From Bagarius yarrelli (Eukaryota; Chordata; Actinopteri; Siluriformes; Sisoridae), in NCBI GenBank assembly GCA_005784505.1, contig VCAZ01000178.1, forward strand, positions 517,551-581,550: a stretch of 64,000 nt of DNA, written 5' to 3'. The translations under genes and the position numbers were made by a program. Below the pieces are notes generated by a model. The model saw only the letters and a list, made by a program, of their open reading frames with translations. It had not been told where the DNA came from and did not search any database. Position 1 is the first letter of the stretch. Every line of letters begins with the position of its first letter. Shown piece by piece: positions 1-13,200 of the stretch.

Positions 1-31
<31 letters not shown>
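1..31. repeat. (TA)n microsatellite at window edge
   Basis: Pure TA dinucleotide run, cut by the start of the window. Confidence 0.95.
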
Positions 32-33
<2 letters not shown>

Positions 34-159
34 TATGGTATTCTGTTAGTCTGTTGCTCCATGTTGTTTATGTTGCATGCTGAAACGTTTTCCTTGGTTC
101 CAGGTATCTCCATGTTCTATTCTAATCGCTATTGCTAATGCTAACTGCTATTTGTATTC

Positions 160-835
160 CTAGTGTTTTCCGTTTTGTCTCTCCTTCGTGTTTTGGCTTC
201 CTTGAGGCAGTGGAGCTTAAAGACTGTGGTTGCTTTATTTATGTTTTTCCAAATTTTTCCTGATCCAGCCAATCCGAGTGGACATATTTTTCATTTTTTG
301 GTGTTTTTTTCCCCCCTCTTCGTCAACCATATGGATCATAACAAAGCCGTGCAGACGATGCTGCTGCTGCAAAATGAGAAAATCACGAGGACCATACCAG
401 CAAGTTTCTGGATATAGCCAATTTTACCGCTTTTTTCTGACAGCAGCCTCAGCATTTTGTATTTTGTCGAAGTAACGCTGTCACTAAAGCCAAGCTTTTG
501 GGAGAGGGCCCTCCAGGAGACTTTGTGGAATATCCACCATCTGGCTCAGTCCAGGCCCTGTCTCCGTCACCTGGCGGGACGTCACTGTGCTCTCTGGCTC
601 TGCACGGGACGTTGCTGTGTTCTCTGGTTCCGCACAGGCCCTGTTTTTGACCATGACGCCTGACTTAATCCAGAACCCGACTCTTGCTCCAGTCTTAATC
701 CAGGAATCGACTGGCTCTGTGCAGTCACTGGCTTTGCCGCGTAGCTCTGTTCAGGCGCAGCTGGCTCCGCACGAAATGTTGCTGTGCCGCAAGGGACGTC
801 GCTGTGTTTTCTGGTTAATAAATAAATAACCAGCA
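160..835 (+). mobile_element. Degenerate retroelement gag-like fragment
   Basis: Frames between 163 and 830 read like broken pieces of a fish retroelement gag-like ORF: an NKAVQTMLLLQNEKITR-type start, then Pro/Ser-rich text. Frameshifts and stops are frequent. The part from about 545 has imperfect repeats of a roughly 28-bp unit around GGGACGTxxCTGTG. Assignment is by recollection of similar fish repeats and is tentative. Confidence 0.4.
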
Positions 836-1118
836 AACACAGCGATAAACTAAATTAATTGAATAAAAATTTTTGCTATAGTAATAGTAATTCTGCTTAA
901 TGCTCACTGCTTAACACTTCACGCGGCCCCCCACAGAGCTTGCTGAGGTTCAAAAAGAAACCCTGCTACCATCTGTTAAACCACTGCTTGAATTGGTTGC
1001 ATGAGAAACAAATAAACTGTAATACTTGATATTGACAGCAATATAAAACTAGCTTAGTTTTATCCAAAGTTAGGTTTATATATATTATTTTTTTAAATTC
1101 AAGACTATTTTATGTTAC

Positions 1119-1201
1119 CTCAGGATGGAAGGGGTGGCATGTGTCCGGACGTCTTCTGTCCTTCTGCGATTTCAAGCGTTCACATTTCAGTGATACATTA
1201 T
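1119..1201 (-). CDS. cacna2d3: cacna2d3 exon after the AT-AC intron (last exon seen)
   Basis: After an AC acceptor it continues YNV, SLKCERLKSQKDRRRPDTCH and PFHPE. YNVS is an N-glycosylation sequon equivalent to the mammalian YNES. Donor CCTGAG|GTAACA. The following exon (Cys-Gly-Gly plus hydrophobic GPI signal in the family) was not found in 1-1118. Confidence 0.9.
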
Positions 1202-4200
1202 GTGCAGTTGAGGTTAAGGAATAAAATACATTTCACCTTACAGAATATCAGCAAGAACATTTCTTTTTTCAGAAATCCAGTTGATCGTAAAATAACAGGT
1301 TGTTTACTAAGTTAAACAAAGCATTTAAACTGTCGTCAAATCAGCTTGTGTTTTATTGTATTTTTCATGTGCAGCATCTTCCTCCAACCCGCTCAGACAG
1401 ACTATCTATAGAGCTGACAAAGAGCAGCGCTAGGAAATGATGTTGTCAGATTTTATGTCCCAGAAACACACTGGACCCATATGAGCATTTCTGCTGAGAG
1501 CCAACGTCTGGTGTTGATCATGGTTTCATTCTGGGTCATTGTGAAACATGGCATCTGTTTTGCTGGAGAGAAAAAGAGTGCATTGTACTAAAAAACCTCA
1601 GCATATTTACTGCGGAGAAACATTAATTTCAGCACAAACATCTCCAAGCCTTTTCATCTCTATTCAAACAATGAGGCCAAATCAACTCTCGTCAGGAAAA
1701 TTTAATAACATATGAAAAATTGACACTTTTTTCCCTTGAACAGGTTTATATTTGTCTTTTTTCCTTCCTCCAATTCCTGGGCTGAATAAATACAAATCAA
1801 CGCTCTAAATCTAGCACCCAATTACTTAATGTGATCGAGGAAACAGAACAGATGCATGGAAAGATGTATGTTAAAGGAATACATGAAGAAACATCATATT
1901 TATTTATTTTGCTGGTTGGTTGATGTGGCCAATAAATACCAAACAAACTGAACAAATATTCTGTATAAGTTCTTATGTGTTTTTTTGGTCAGAGGAGAAC
2001 TGACCCCCCGACTTAACTTGGTTCTCCCAAGATTTTTTTCTCCATTTTGCGGCCAGTGGAGTTTTGGCTCCCTTTGATTGTTTAAAGCGCTATAAAAAAA
2101 TAAAGGTGACTTGACTTGACTTGTTTTTCCAATGCATTGTGTGCTACAACATGATGTAAAAAATGTGCATAAACGAGCAGCTATGCAGTTTCTCTAGGCT
2201 GCATCTACACCGTGTCTATCAAGTGAACTAATTCAGATATTTCTCCAGTGTAGCACAGATTAAATATGACTGACGATCATTTAAGCAGGAAAAAAGCACG
2301 TGAATTCTGATATTCAGGCTTTATTCATATGTGGAAATAAATGAGATATGAATTGGATTTGCTTTTTTTTTGCATTAGCGTCTGCCATATTAGCAGACAG
2401 ATCAGATTTTCACCTGTCAATGTGAGTCGACCGTCACTGAATAAGCGACGGTGGCGCATGGATGGACACCAACAGTGATATATAATAACTTAACACCACT
2501 GTGTATTTAATATTTATTATTTTTGTTTAATTAAAGTTTTTTTTTTTAAAAAAGTCAACACACTTTAAAAAAAAGATATTTATAACTTATTGATCATTGC
2601 CTACATTCGTCCAGGCATTTTTTTCTCCACCTCCTAAGAGATGATGACTGTTTGCCGACCTTCAAAATACTGAAAAACCACCATTTCATCTTTGTCCATT
2701 TTTGTCCATTGATTATTGAGTTTTTACTTTCTTCTTTGAACAGTAGGTCTACATTGGGTTTTTTGCTGTATATAGTGTAAATGCAGATATCGAATATGGG
2801 TCAGTTTATGGGTCAGATGATGTAAGCAGGTCAACAAAAAAAAAAGTGAAGCGCCGCAAAATCAGAAATAAGCATCAAGATCTTCTGCAGTGTAAATGCA
2901 GCCTTTTAAACCCCTATAAGGCTTTTAAGTGTCCTTTCAGCTCTTAATTAAACAATTATATGACTTAATGTAGTGAACCAATTTAGCTTTAGGACAGAAA
3001 AGTTTAGCACTCAAATTTCATCTTTTAATGATTAAAATGTTATATTTTATAGTTGTTATATTAAAATAGTATTTTTATTTTTTTGTTTAGACAATAGCAT
3101 TTTTTATTCATATAACAGTTATAGAAGTGGAATGTTTTACTCACCAATGTAATTTGTTACAAAATCCCCTGTTAAAACTGTAAATAAAATTTACAATTTA
3201 ATTAGGGGTGCAGTGAGAAATTATAGCCTTACAGCACTGAAAGTTTCCATCCCTCCCTCACGATTTAAAGCCACGCCTCCTGAATGTATAACTAGATGCC
3301 CAGAAACATTACTACAGATTAATGCAATACATCAAAAAACTTTATAATACAGTTAATAACAGTACTAAAATACCAAACCCGATTACACACTGCTGCTGAA
3401 GTTTAACTGATTTGTAAAATTGCACAAACTACATAAGCTAAAAAACACATTAAAATAAAATCATGTGAAATATGAAATACTGTAACCATGACATCATTAT
3501 CATGACATACACCTTTGACTTCTGTAGGCAAATCCAACACCTATAATAATTTGGGCTAACACTTCGTTTTAAATAGCCTTTTTTCGCTGTACATAAAAAG
3601 GCGTATTACAGGGTTGCCAGACAGTGTTAATTCCATTAACTTGAAAAAACGGCAATCCCTTTCCATTTCGGATGTTATTCTTCACTTTTTAACACTTTAA
3701 CACTTAGGTGTTGTTAAATAATTAACCTATAATTAAAATTCAAATTTTGTACATGCACAATTCAATTTTAAACTAAGCAACTGGACAAGACAATTCCCAC
3801 AAACAAGATGAGCAAATCACCAACCATGCCTTAAATACTCAAGTGTACAGACTTCCTTTTCCTGTTTACATTTATTTTGTTAAAGGATATACATAATTTC
3901 AATAGGGTCCATAGTGATGGGTCCAAAATCTCTGCAGTGACACTTATTGTCCACCACCACCATGAAAAGGTTGCTGCTGGGAATTTGCTGAATGACAAAT
4001 GACCTTTAGATGACAAGGACACAGAGAAAGAAAAAACAGCAGACAGTGACACACAGCATATATAAAAAAAAAACTTGACTCCGGTCTTACAGTACAGTTC
4101 AAGATTTTCTACATATAAATGCCAAAAAAGATAACATACATCCTGGGCCACCTCATTCCTTAGCTTTTTTTCTCAAGCTCTCACACACACATGCGTACAC

Positions 4201-7200
4201 GACACACACCACATATTTCAAACAGCCCGAGAGGGTGTGATTTGTATATCTATTAATGAGGCTGTGCATGCCAAGTGGAGCGTAGCTCTCCGTACTGCGC
4301 TCGCCTCCGCCAGATGTGCTGCCATTGTTTCATCCTCGCTCACCACTTTAATCAAACTTCACAGGGTAAAGTCGAAGTCTGGCCAGCAAAGTGTTGCAAA
4401 ATATAAAACACTTGAATGCAAGAGGAGGGACAAATTGGAACCACACTTAAATTGTAATTTTTTTATAGAATAGGGGTGACGGATTCCGATCTCCCTGATT
4501 TATGCGTTTGTACAAAAGTTATGAGAAAGAAGGCAAGAGCGTATGATCCTCCTGTTCTTTCTTTATCTCCTTCTCTGTGTTTTTCATGGCGGGAGTGATT
4601 TATAGTTTCGCCCGCGCGGTGGTTTATCGCACACTCTGTGCATTCCCATCCGCTCGGCTAGGACCTCAGCCTTAGCCAGCGTGCTCAATCTATCCCAGAT
4701 ACACACTGTCTAGAGCTGGATATAACCAGAGACCCAAACATGACCTGGTGTTATCTAAATCAAACACAGCCGAGTTGCTTAACATGTTGTCCCGATTAAT
4801 CAGCGATATGTAAATGCATAGAAAAATCCCCCTGCTGAATTAACTAAGGATGCTTTTGTTTTTGACGCAGATACGTGTCCGTCGCTTTATCGCATTTAGT
4901 GCATCTGTTCTTTTCAAACACTGACGTAATTGTTTGCTTAAAAAGTGGGTTCTGCCTGAGCTCATATTTTCATATTTTTTATAATAAATTACTTTGACAA
5001 AATCCAAAAGCTTTCCCTTGAAAAAAGGCTAAAAAGTCACTTTTGAAAACAACTTCAGATTGGTTGTAATTGCCAACACATTTAACATATGAACAGCTGC
5101 GGTAACACACCACTGACAGATAAAGAACACAAATGTCCAAATCGATATGCGAAATTGTTCTCTTTATGAAAATGCTAGATCGGAATTATAATAGAGATTC
5201 TAGTAGAAGTGTAGGAAGTCTTCTTCCTTTCGTTTTGTTGGTTGCCAAAATAAATCAATAAATACATTTATTTTAGTAGCTCAGAAAAGAGAACAGAGTC
5301 TATAAACAAAACACACTTTAGATGTGAGTAAGCATGCGGAAAAGAATCCATTTTGCAGAGAGCAGGTTTATTAAATAATTTAAGGCAGTTCAAAGACGTG
5401 GTCAAAAGGCAGGCAGAAGTTGGTACACAATAGTTCAAAGTCTGATGAGCAAACAAATCCAAAACGCGAGACACAGAAACAAAACCAAAAGAGTTCAGCT
5501 TCAGTCTGTAAGTAACTGGGTTAATCTGTCGGCTAATCCTGAAGGGCTCCACATACTTCGGCCTTAACTTTTTGCTGGGCAGATAAAGGCGTAGATCTCT
5601 GGTTGACAACCACACCAGTTGCACCAGGATGGGGTTTTCGTCTGCGATTTGCCTGAATGCGTTGAGATCGTACCGTCTCTGTAACTTGACATGAGCCGTT
5701 TCCCTCACCTGAGAACTATGTTGCATCCAGTCCTGCACTGCAGGCACATTGGAGGGTTCTCCAGACCATGGAAACAAAGGGGGTTGTGCTCTCTAGCACA
5801 GTATGACCTCAGGTACCTCCCCACTTAGCCTTTTGCTCTCTTCGTTGGATTAAGATGGTACCCTGGGTTTAGATGTAAATTTGGGTCCCCAATCCAAATC
5901 AATGTCGATGCCGTAGGCCGGAACACATGGTTGAAGAGATAGGTAGCGTTTTTTATGGCCGAAAGCAGCCCGTTGAAAGGAATCAGACGGCAGGCTCGTT
6001 TTTTGTGACAAAGATTTGTTCATGCTGTAACAATTTCCCATAGCACCTTACACATATCTGTGATGTTTTGTGTTTATAGCCTTAAGCACAAACTAGTGAC
6101 TGTCAGAAATCCTAAAAAAATCTTTGAAGTATAAAGGTTTTTAAATATTATATTAGATTTTTGTTTGGAACCTTCTTGCTGTGGGGCAACAGTAATAACC
6201 ACTTAACCACCGTGCTGCCCCTTAATCTTCAATATGTCTTTGTTAATGCCTAAGAACTACAAAGCCTTTTGTCATCATGCCTCAGACAAGTGCTAAAGAC
6301 TCCCAAAATGTTTTCTCATACATCATCATATCATCAAAGAAATAAAATCTTATTAATACATGTTACTGGTGCTGCATTGTATCCTAATGTTTGTATCCTA
6401 ATTATCTTTTCAAATTACCAATTCATATTTTTTGTTTAATGATGTGCCAAATTTTCTCTATAAGTGAAAGATCTGGACTGCAGACAGGTTAGCACCTTCA
6501 GCACCTGGACTCTTCTACTATGAAGCCATGCTGTTGTAATAGCTGCAGTATGTGTTTTTGCATTGTTCTGCAAAAATACACAAGGTGTTCTCAGAACTAG
6601 ACGTCATCTGGAGGGAAGCATATGTTGCTCTAAAACCTTTATATAGATTTTACCAGTCATAGTGCCTTCCAAAACCTGCAGGCTGTCTATATCGTATGCA
6701 CTTATGCACCCACATAACACACTGGAAGGTCTCCTCCTATTTAGCTCGGAGAACATGGTGTGATTTCCAAAAATAATCCTATCAAATCAAATTTGGACTG
6801 ACCATAGAACACTTTTTACTTGAAATAAGTCTATTTTCAATGAGCCTTGACCCACAGGACACGACGACACTTCTGGACCCCGTTTACATATGGCCTCCTT
6901 TTGGCATGATAGAGATTGGCATTGTATCTGCAGATGGCACAGTGGATTGCGTTTACTGACGGTGGTTTCTGGAAGTTTTTCTGGGTCCATTTAGGAATGT
7001 CAATCACAGAATCATGCTGATGATTGATGCAGTGTTGTCTGAGGGCCAAAAGACCACTGGCATCCAACAAAGGTCTTCGGCCTTGTTTTGATTGATTACT
7101 CGAATTTCTCTAAATCTTATATAAAATATAAAATATAAAAACTTATAAAATTTTATAGCTAATCATGTTTCAGATGTGATGTCAAATTAAGTTAATTATT

Positions 7201-10200
7201 TGCTAAATGTTCTCCCAGCTGAATCTTTTTAAAAGCTTTTCAGTCTTTTGTTTTCTCCATCCAACTATTTTCAGACCTGTAGCAGGCATTAAATTTTGAG
7301 CTTATTTAGTGGATAAAAGTGTAAAATTTCTTACTTTCAGCATTTGTTATGGTATTTTTGTTCTATTGTGAATATCTTTTGGCTCATGTGATTTGAAAGT
7401 CAATTTTTGTTTTTTTTGCAAAATGTCTCAACTTTTCCGGAATTTGGGTTATAGTAACTGTGAGACCCCTAATAGCCAAGAATCTTTCTACAGTAACTAC
7501 CAACAGTTCTGCCCTTTAGAATATTCTGCAGCCATGCTTTTCCCTCATTTCTGTCCAAAAAACTGATATGAAAATTGAACAAAACAGTAAAACACCCAAT
7601 ATAATTTCTGTCTGGAAATGAGCTGTTCTGAAGAAAGCAATTTTTTGAGTCCAAGGTTTTGCGGAATAAACCTACTTCAAACCATACCACCAACCACAAA
7701 GCAAAATCATCCAACAATAACTTCACATTAGCTTAACCTTAAGTAACCTTTAACTATTTCTACTCTAAGAAAGCAAAATAGACCCTCTGCAACCGTCCAC
7801 GTAGCCATACAACACATAATACTCAGAAAATGTGATTCAAAACAGCTTATTCTAAACTCTGGTCCACTTAGACAGGAAACAGGCAGCGTTTAGATCAGCT
7901 TCACAAAAGCTTGATTAAGTCTAACTTATTTAAAGATATAAAACAGAGATAGTAATCCTGGCAAGAGAAGCACGTCCTGATGGAAAGTGGTAAACACACG
8001 TCCCACTTGAGCTGCATCTGGTCATGTATCCCAAATGAAAAAGACACATAGGCATATACACATTTGAAAAACAGACAAATACACACCGACACACACACAC
8101 AGACTAAGATAATTTAAGTGATGCTAATGGCTGGTGAATATTGAAAGTCTGGGTCACAAATGAGTTTAAGCAGCAAAGCAGACTAAAGTACACCCACACA
8201 TTTTAATATAATTCAGAAATGATTAAATCTCTTGTGGTGTTAACTCTTTCTCTTAACTCGCCATTGCAGTTGACCACAATCCACGTGTGTGTAGTTATAA
8301 ATAATTTATAAGGAATTTTGTGTTACAGTGCATACATATCTCTAAATATTTCCATATAAAGTTCCTATTTCCATATGTATTTTGACCAATCAGAAAGCAT
8401 AACTTCATGCGCAAGTGACGTCATCAACCAGGAAGTTATGCTACATAAACAGGAGCAGCAGCACAGTAAGCTCCCATTCAGCGCAACAGGGACGCGGGGC
8501 ACAGGATGCCGTATCTGGTTTCCTTAGGGAACCATAGTGATTTACGTAACCTGGAGATATTTCCCTTCAGAAGCTTGAGCTGCTGTAAAACGCTTTGTTG
8601 CCATAGCACCAAGTTACTTTCCCAGTGTTAAAAGTTTGGAGATTGTGTGACATGGATTTGTAGCTAGATCCAGGTTGTAGAACCGGACAAATATATGTGG
8701 GATAGTCCAACCCGTCACCCTACAAATATCTGATTGTGTTACCCCTAATGCCAAGGCCTTAGAGTACATTATACCTTTGGTAGATTGCACCCTGAGCCGT
8801 TTTGGGAACTGGGAGGCCAGTGGCATCATAAGCATGAGTGATGGTCTCAACCTCCTATTTGCTTACTGTCTGTTTAGTGACTGCCGCCCCTCTCTTGGAC
8901 ATGTAAGGTACAGCTTTTCCTGGCCCCCTTGGTTTTTGCTATAAGCGACCACTTACATTTTGTATGCACTTGTATGTACATACTAGTACATGCTGTCCGC
9001 TCAGGAATACCTTTCCTCCTTTATGCAGGTCCCTTAGCAGGTCTGTCTGGTAAGCCTGTAGCATTGCTATTGTATGCAGGCATGCATCTACTTGACTTGC
9101 TCTACCTCGACTTGCGATACCTGGAGTTGCCTTCGCACAGGGGGTGGGAATCCGCAGATCGGGCTTCCTCAGGCAGTTTGAGGATTGCAGAGCTAGCGAG
9201 ATAAGGCTAGGCCCATCTCATATTCCTTCGCTAGGTGCTGTGCCTCAGCAGTAAGAGGACCTGAGCCTTGGGGACTCCATGTCTGGCCATCTTTTTTAAA
9301 TATAGCCAGATGGAAGTGGAGGATACACATCGGCAAACCCTTCCAATGCTCAGTGAGCATTTACAAGTTCTGACTGGGCATGCTTGGTATCCCAGGCCAT
9401 GGATACAAGCTTAAAATTCTGCCTTGTTTCTAAAGTCACAATCTTTTGCTTTCTTTTGGCACATTTTTTCTCTCAATTACTAAACACACAGCTGAAGAAA
9501 AAAAGCTTACAGAGGCTGAAGGGGACTGTTAGCTGTCCAGGAATTTTATTCTTGTATCATTGTCAATATGGGGAGCTGTAAATGGTTTGTCCCTCTGTTT
9601 TTCTTTCACCCTGCTCAAAATCAGTCACAATTTAATTATGTCTAATAAGTTTATTAACATGCAAATCTTATAACATTCCCAATAATACAGTGTCTATGAA
9701 GTTTATTTATATCGACACAGTACTGTATAGCATGTGCATCCAAATAAGTGTTTCTTAGATTAGGTACATTTCAATCAAAGGCATGACTACAATTTTTAAC
9801 TGAATCCCTATGATTTACAATAAATACCACTTTTTCAGTATTACTGCACAGCACTAAAGCTACAATTTTCCATTTTGGTTTTGTTTTTAAACAAAACCCA
9901 TCACGTCCCACTGAAAACACAATTAAAAGTGGCCATATTGTAAATTTGCAAAACTTTTAGCTTTAGTTTGGATCAAAAATAAAAGGCTGGCGTGAAATGC
10001 TTCTCTGCACATTCCTCTAGGTTTAAGTGCACTTTTAAATGTTGGCGGCGAAGGGCTGATGTATATCACTGTGATAGGGGCACGGAGGCTGTAACTGAAA
10101 GTTTATACTCCTTGTAAAAAGGGCTTTGATGATAAACCACCCACAACCCATTTTGACAGCACTTTTAGGAAAAGTAAGGACAACAAAGTGCACAGGTGTG

Positions 10201-13200
10201 TAACTGCATTGAACATCAACATGCTTCAGTGAGGAGTTCTCAGTGTTTGTACACACAAACCATCTGCCTTCAGAAAGGTTAATGCTAAATAATGGGGAGG
10301 GGTTTGCTAGACAAACACACTTGACCCACTCTGAAATAATTCAATCTAAAGCGCATACAACCAGAAACAATATATTCACATATGACTATAGTTCGACGGG
10401 TTATAGTACTTTGAAAATCATATTTTATATTCCTTTCTGTACAGGCAACGTCCCAGTGTAGAAACATTCACGCTTAAGGAAACAGTTAAAAAGGGCACTG
10501 GGACCATGCAGTGATGTGTGACCACACATTTAGAAAAGATTAGACAGAAGTCTATAAAAGATACACATATGGTGCTGTCTGGCCACAAAAAGTGTGTGTG
10601 TGTGTATCCAGAGTTTTTAAAAAAATGAGTGTTACTCTGTCCCACATACAACACTGAGGGAAGAAAACTTCTTTTTGTAGAAGTTTATTTCTAAATTTAC
10701 ATTTTTGGCATTTGGCAGATTTAAATTTATGTTATTTATACAACTTAGCAATTAGCAGTTAAGGGCCTTGCTCAGGGGCCCAGTGGTGGTAGTAACTTGG
10801 TGGTGATGGGAATCAAACCCACAATCTTCCAGTTAGCAATCAAACACCATAACCACTGTGCTGTCTTCTATTGTAATTATTCATTTGAATAATAAAGACA
10901 ATTAACGCTAATTAAATGCTAACCTTAATCTCGCTAACTACAAATCGAAAATAGAACAAAAAAGTAACACAATGATGAGGTTTAGGAACCACACATAAGT
11001 TCTAAAATTAATCATTTTTTTTTAATCGCAAAATATTTCAATCATCCTAAGTATTGAAAAATTAATTTATTTTTGCATATTTGTGCCCAAGAAAAGGCCA
11101 AAAAACACATGTAATATAATGCCTCTCAAAGGATTGTATTTTGACTTAAAACTGAGTCACTCCCACATCTATTTAAAAATAAATAAATAAATAAATCTTT
11201 ACCGAGTAAAATCTTTAGATTGGGAAAGGAAACCCAAGTGTCCAAAAGCAATCCCACAAAGGACAGAGAGAACGTGCAAACTCTATAAACACAGGCTTTG
11301 AAATGAGGTGTGAGACAAAGGTTCTAAGTGAAAAACACATGGCAAATTAAGAGCAACATTTACTTAGTGATTCTCTTTTGGTTGAAGTTGTAGGGGCCGG
11401 GGGAAGAACCAGACCAATTATGTGTAATATGTTCATATTTTACCGTTATGTTCTTAGAAGAAACGTTTTAAAAATTGCTAAAGTTTAATAGTCCCACAAC
11501 ATACTTTTATGCCTGATAACGTTAACTAATGACTTGACAGTATATAAAAAAAGAAGTCTAGACACAGGAAATTAGCTTTTTACCACACATATGATGGTGT
11601 GTACTGGTATAATAGTGGTGTCCTATTTCTTAGATAAATATTTTCATCCCTACCCCTTATCGCTCTGTTTCAAGGGCCAAGGGGAAGGGGTAGGCGTAGG
11701 GGTATAAAATAGAATTGGGATTGGGCCTTAATGACTTGTTAATTTTCTGTTCATATTTAATTTGATATATTTTACATTTTTTTAACGTAAACTAATTTTT
11801 GACCCAGAAGGACATATTGCTTGGCCTAAAATAGCTTTAGAACAAGAGCTGTTAGTTTTCTGAAAAGTGTTTTCTCTGTATTGAGGAATTCTCTGGTTGA
11901 GGGTAATTACTGTAGAACCCTATCGAAATTGTAGATGTGTAACATCATTTAGGTAAATAAGCCAATGAAGGAAAATGTGTGTTTCTAATAATTTTTTCAA
12001 TCCAAATGAGATTAAGCTAATCTTAGCCTCTGGGCACACACACTTAAACAGATTACCTTGATTTCATATTGTCCAGGCCTGGGGGAGGTCGGGTGGATGT
12101 AGGCCGGTGGGATGTGCTTTTGGACGTACTTGACAAAGCTATTCCACTAGCTGTAACCAAGTTATGGCTGATGGCCATCGCTGAGCTGCGGTATCTTGTG
12201 CCACATGTGTTCTTTGTTGTTTTAAGAATGCACCAGTTCATCGCTTGTGATGGCCCTGATTTAAATCAGGAAGATTCCTCGGCTCCTTCAGGCTTTTTCA
12301 CTGAAAGCTATGTACCCGGAGTATGGTGTGTTTGTGGTAGTTGTTTAGCTAAATAAGGTTGAGCAGCACATGTCCAAAAATACTTTTCGCATAATACACA
12401 CTTCTTGTTATACGTCCATGCGTGCACACTCCTGCGTGGACAAGACCATATAAGGTTGTGTGTAAGAATTCTGCAATTTAAGGACGTCGAATTTGAAACT
12501 CGAGTCCTAAAGAGATTACAGCAAGTAATATTTTAGTTTTATATATCCTTGTACTAATAAACAAAATTAGCAATGTTTTTGTAAAGGAAAAATGGATCGA
12601 ACCTAAAGAATGCAACACTTTTTAATAAAATTACATACAGATTAAATGTTCCTACATTAAAAATATTAATGGTTTTTAAACATTGTAACTCAAATTTACC
12701 CAAACATGCTCCTGCCCTATACTCTAGCGATAGTTTTCTGCTAAATAAATATTTCCCCCTTTTTTTATTTTTATACTGTAAAGTGATACTCTGCATCTCC
12801 GTGTTTTGCTACTTTGCGGTGAAGTCAAACCACTAAAAGTAAAATATAGACTGAATCAGGATAAAAGTGGACGCTTCTCAAAAAAAAACAAAAAAAAAAA
12901 AAACAAATCAACTCCACTGTTCAATTTTGGTGTTTTGGCTCTTGACAACTGGGGCGATTGAAATGTCAGTGTGAGTTAATAAAAGCTGGTGATGTTTATT
13001 ATATCTCTGTTTTAAAAGCCGGCCATTTTGTGCTAACAGGAGAAATAATGGTGGTTGAAAACACAAAGCAGTGTATAATATTTCTCCACAATAGCTCTGA
13101 AATCATACGGTGCAATACACACAGATGAGCTTTCTCTTATCTTCACATAGAGGTGTTTGGATAATGTTTAGCGCTTACTGTGTTCGCCAACACTTGCTGA

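Larger units (their letters stand above)
1202..3890 (-). promoter_or_regulatory. cacna2d3: U12-type AT-AC intron of cacna2d3
   Basis: On the minus strand the intron starts ATATCCTTT (3890-3882) and ends CAC (to 1202). TTCCTTAAC at 1221-1213 is an exact match to the U12 branch-site consensus, with the branch A 12 nt from the end of the intron. There is no AG in this stretch that would give the right join. The intron contains an L2 3' tail and a MITE copy. Confidence 0.93.
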
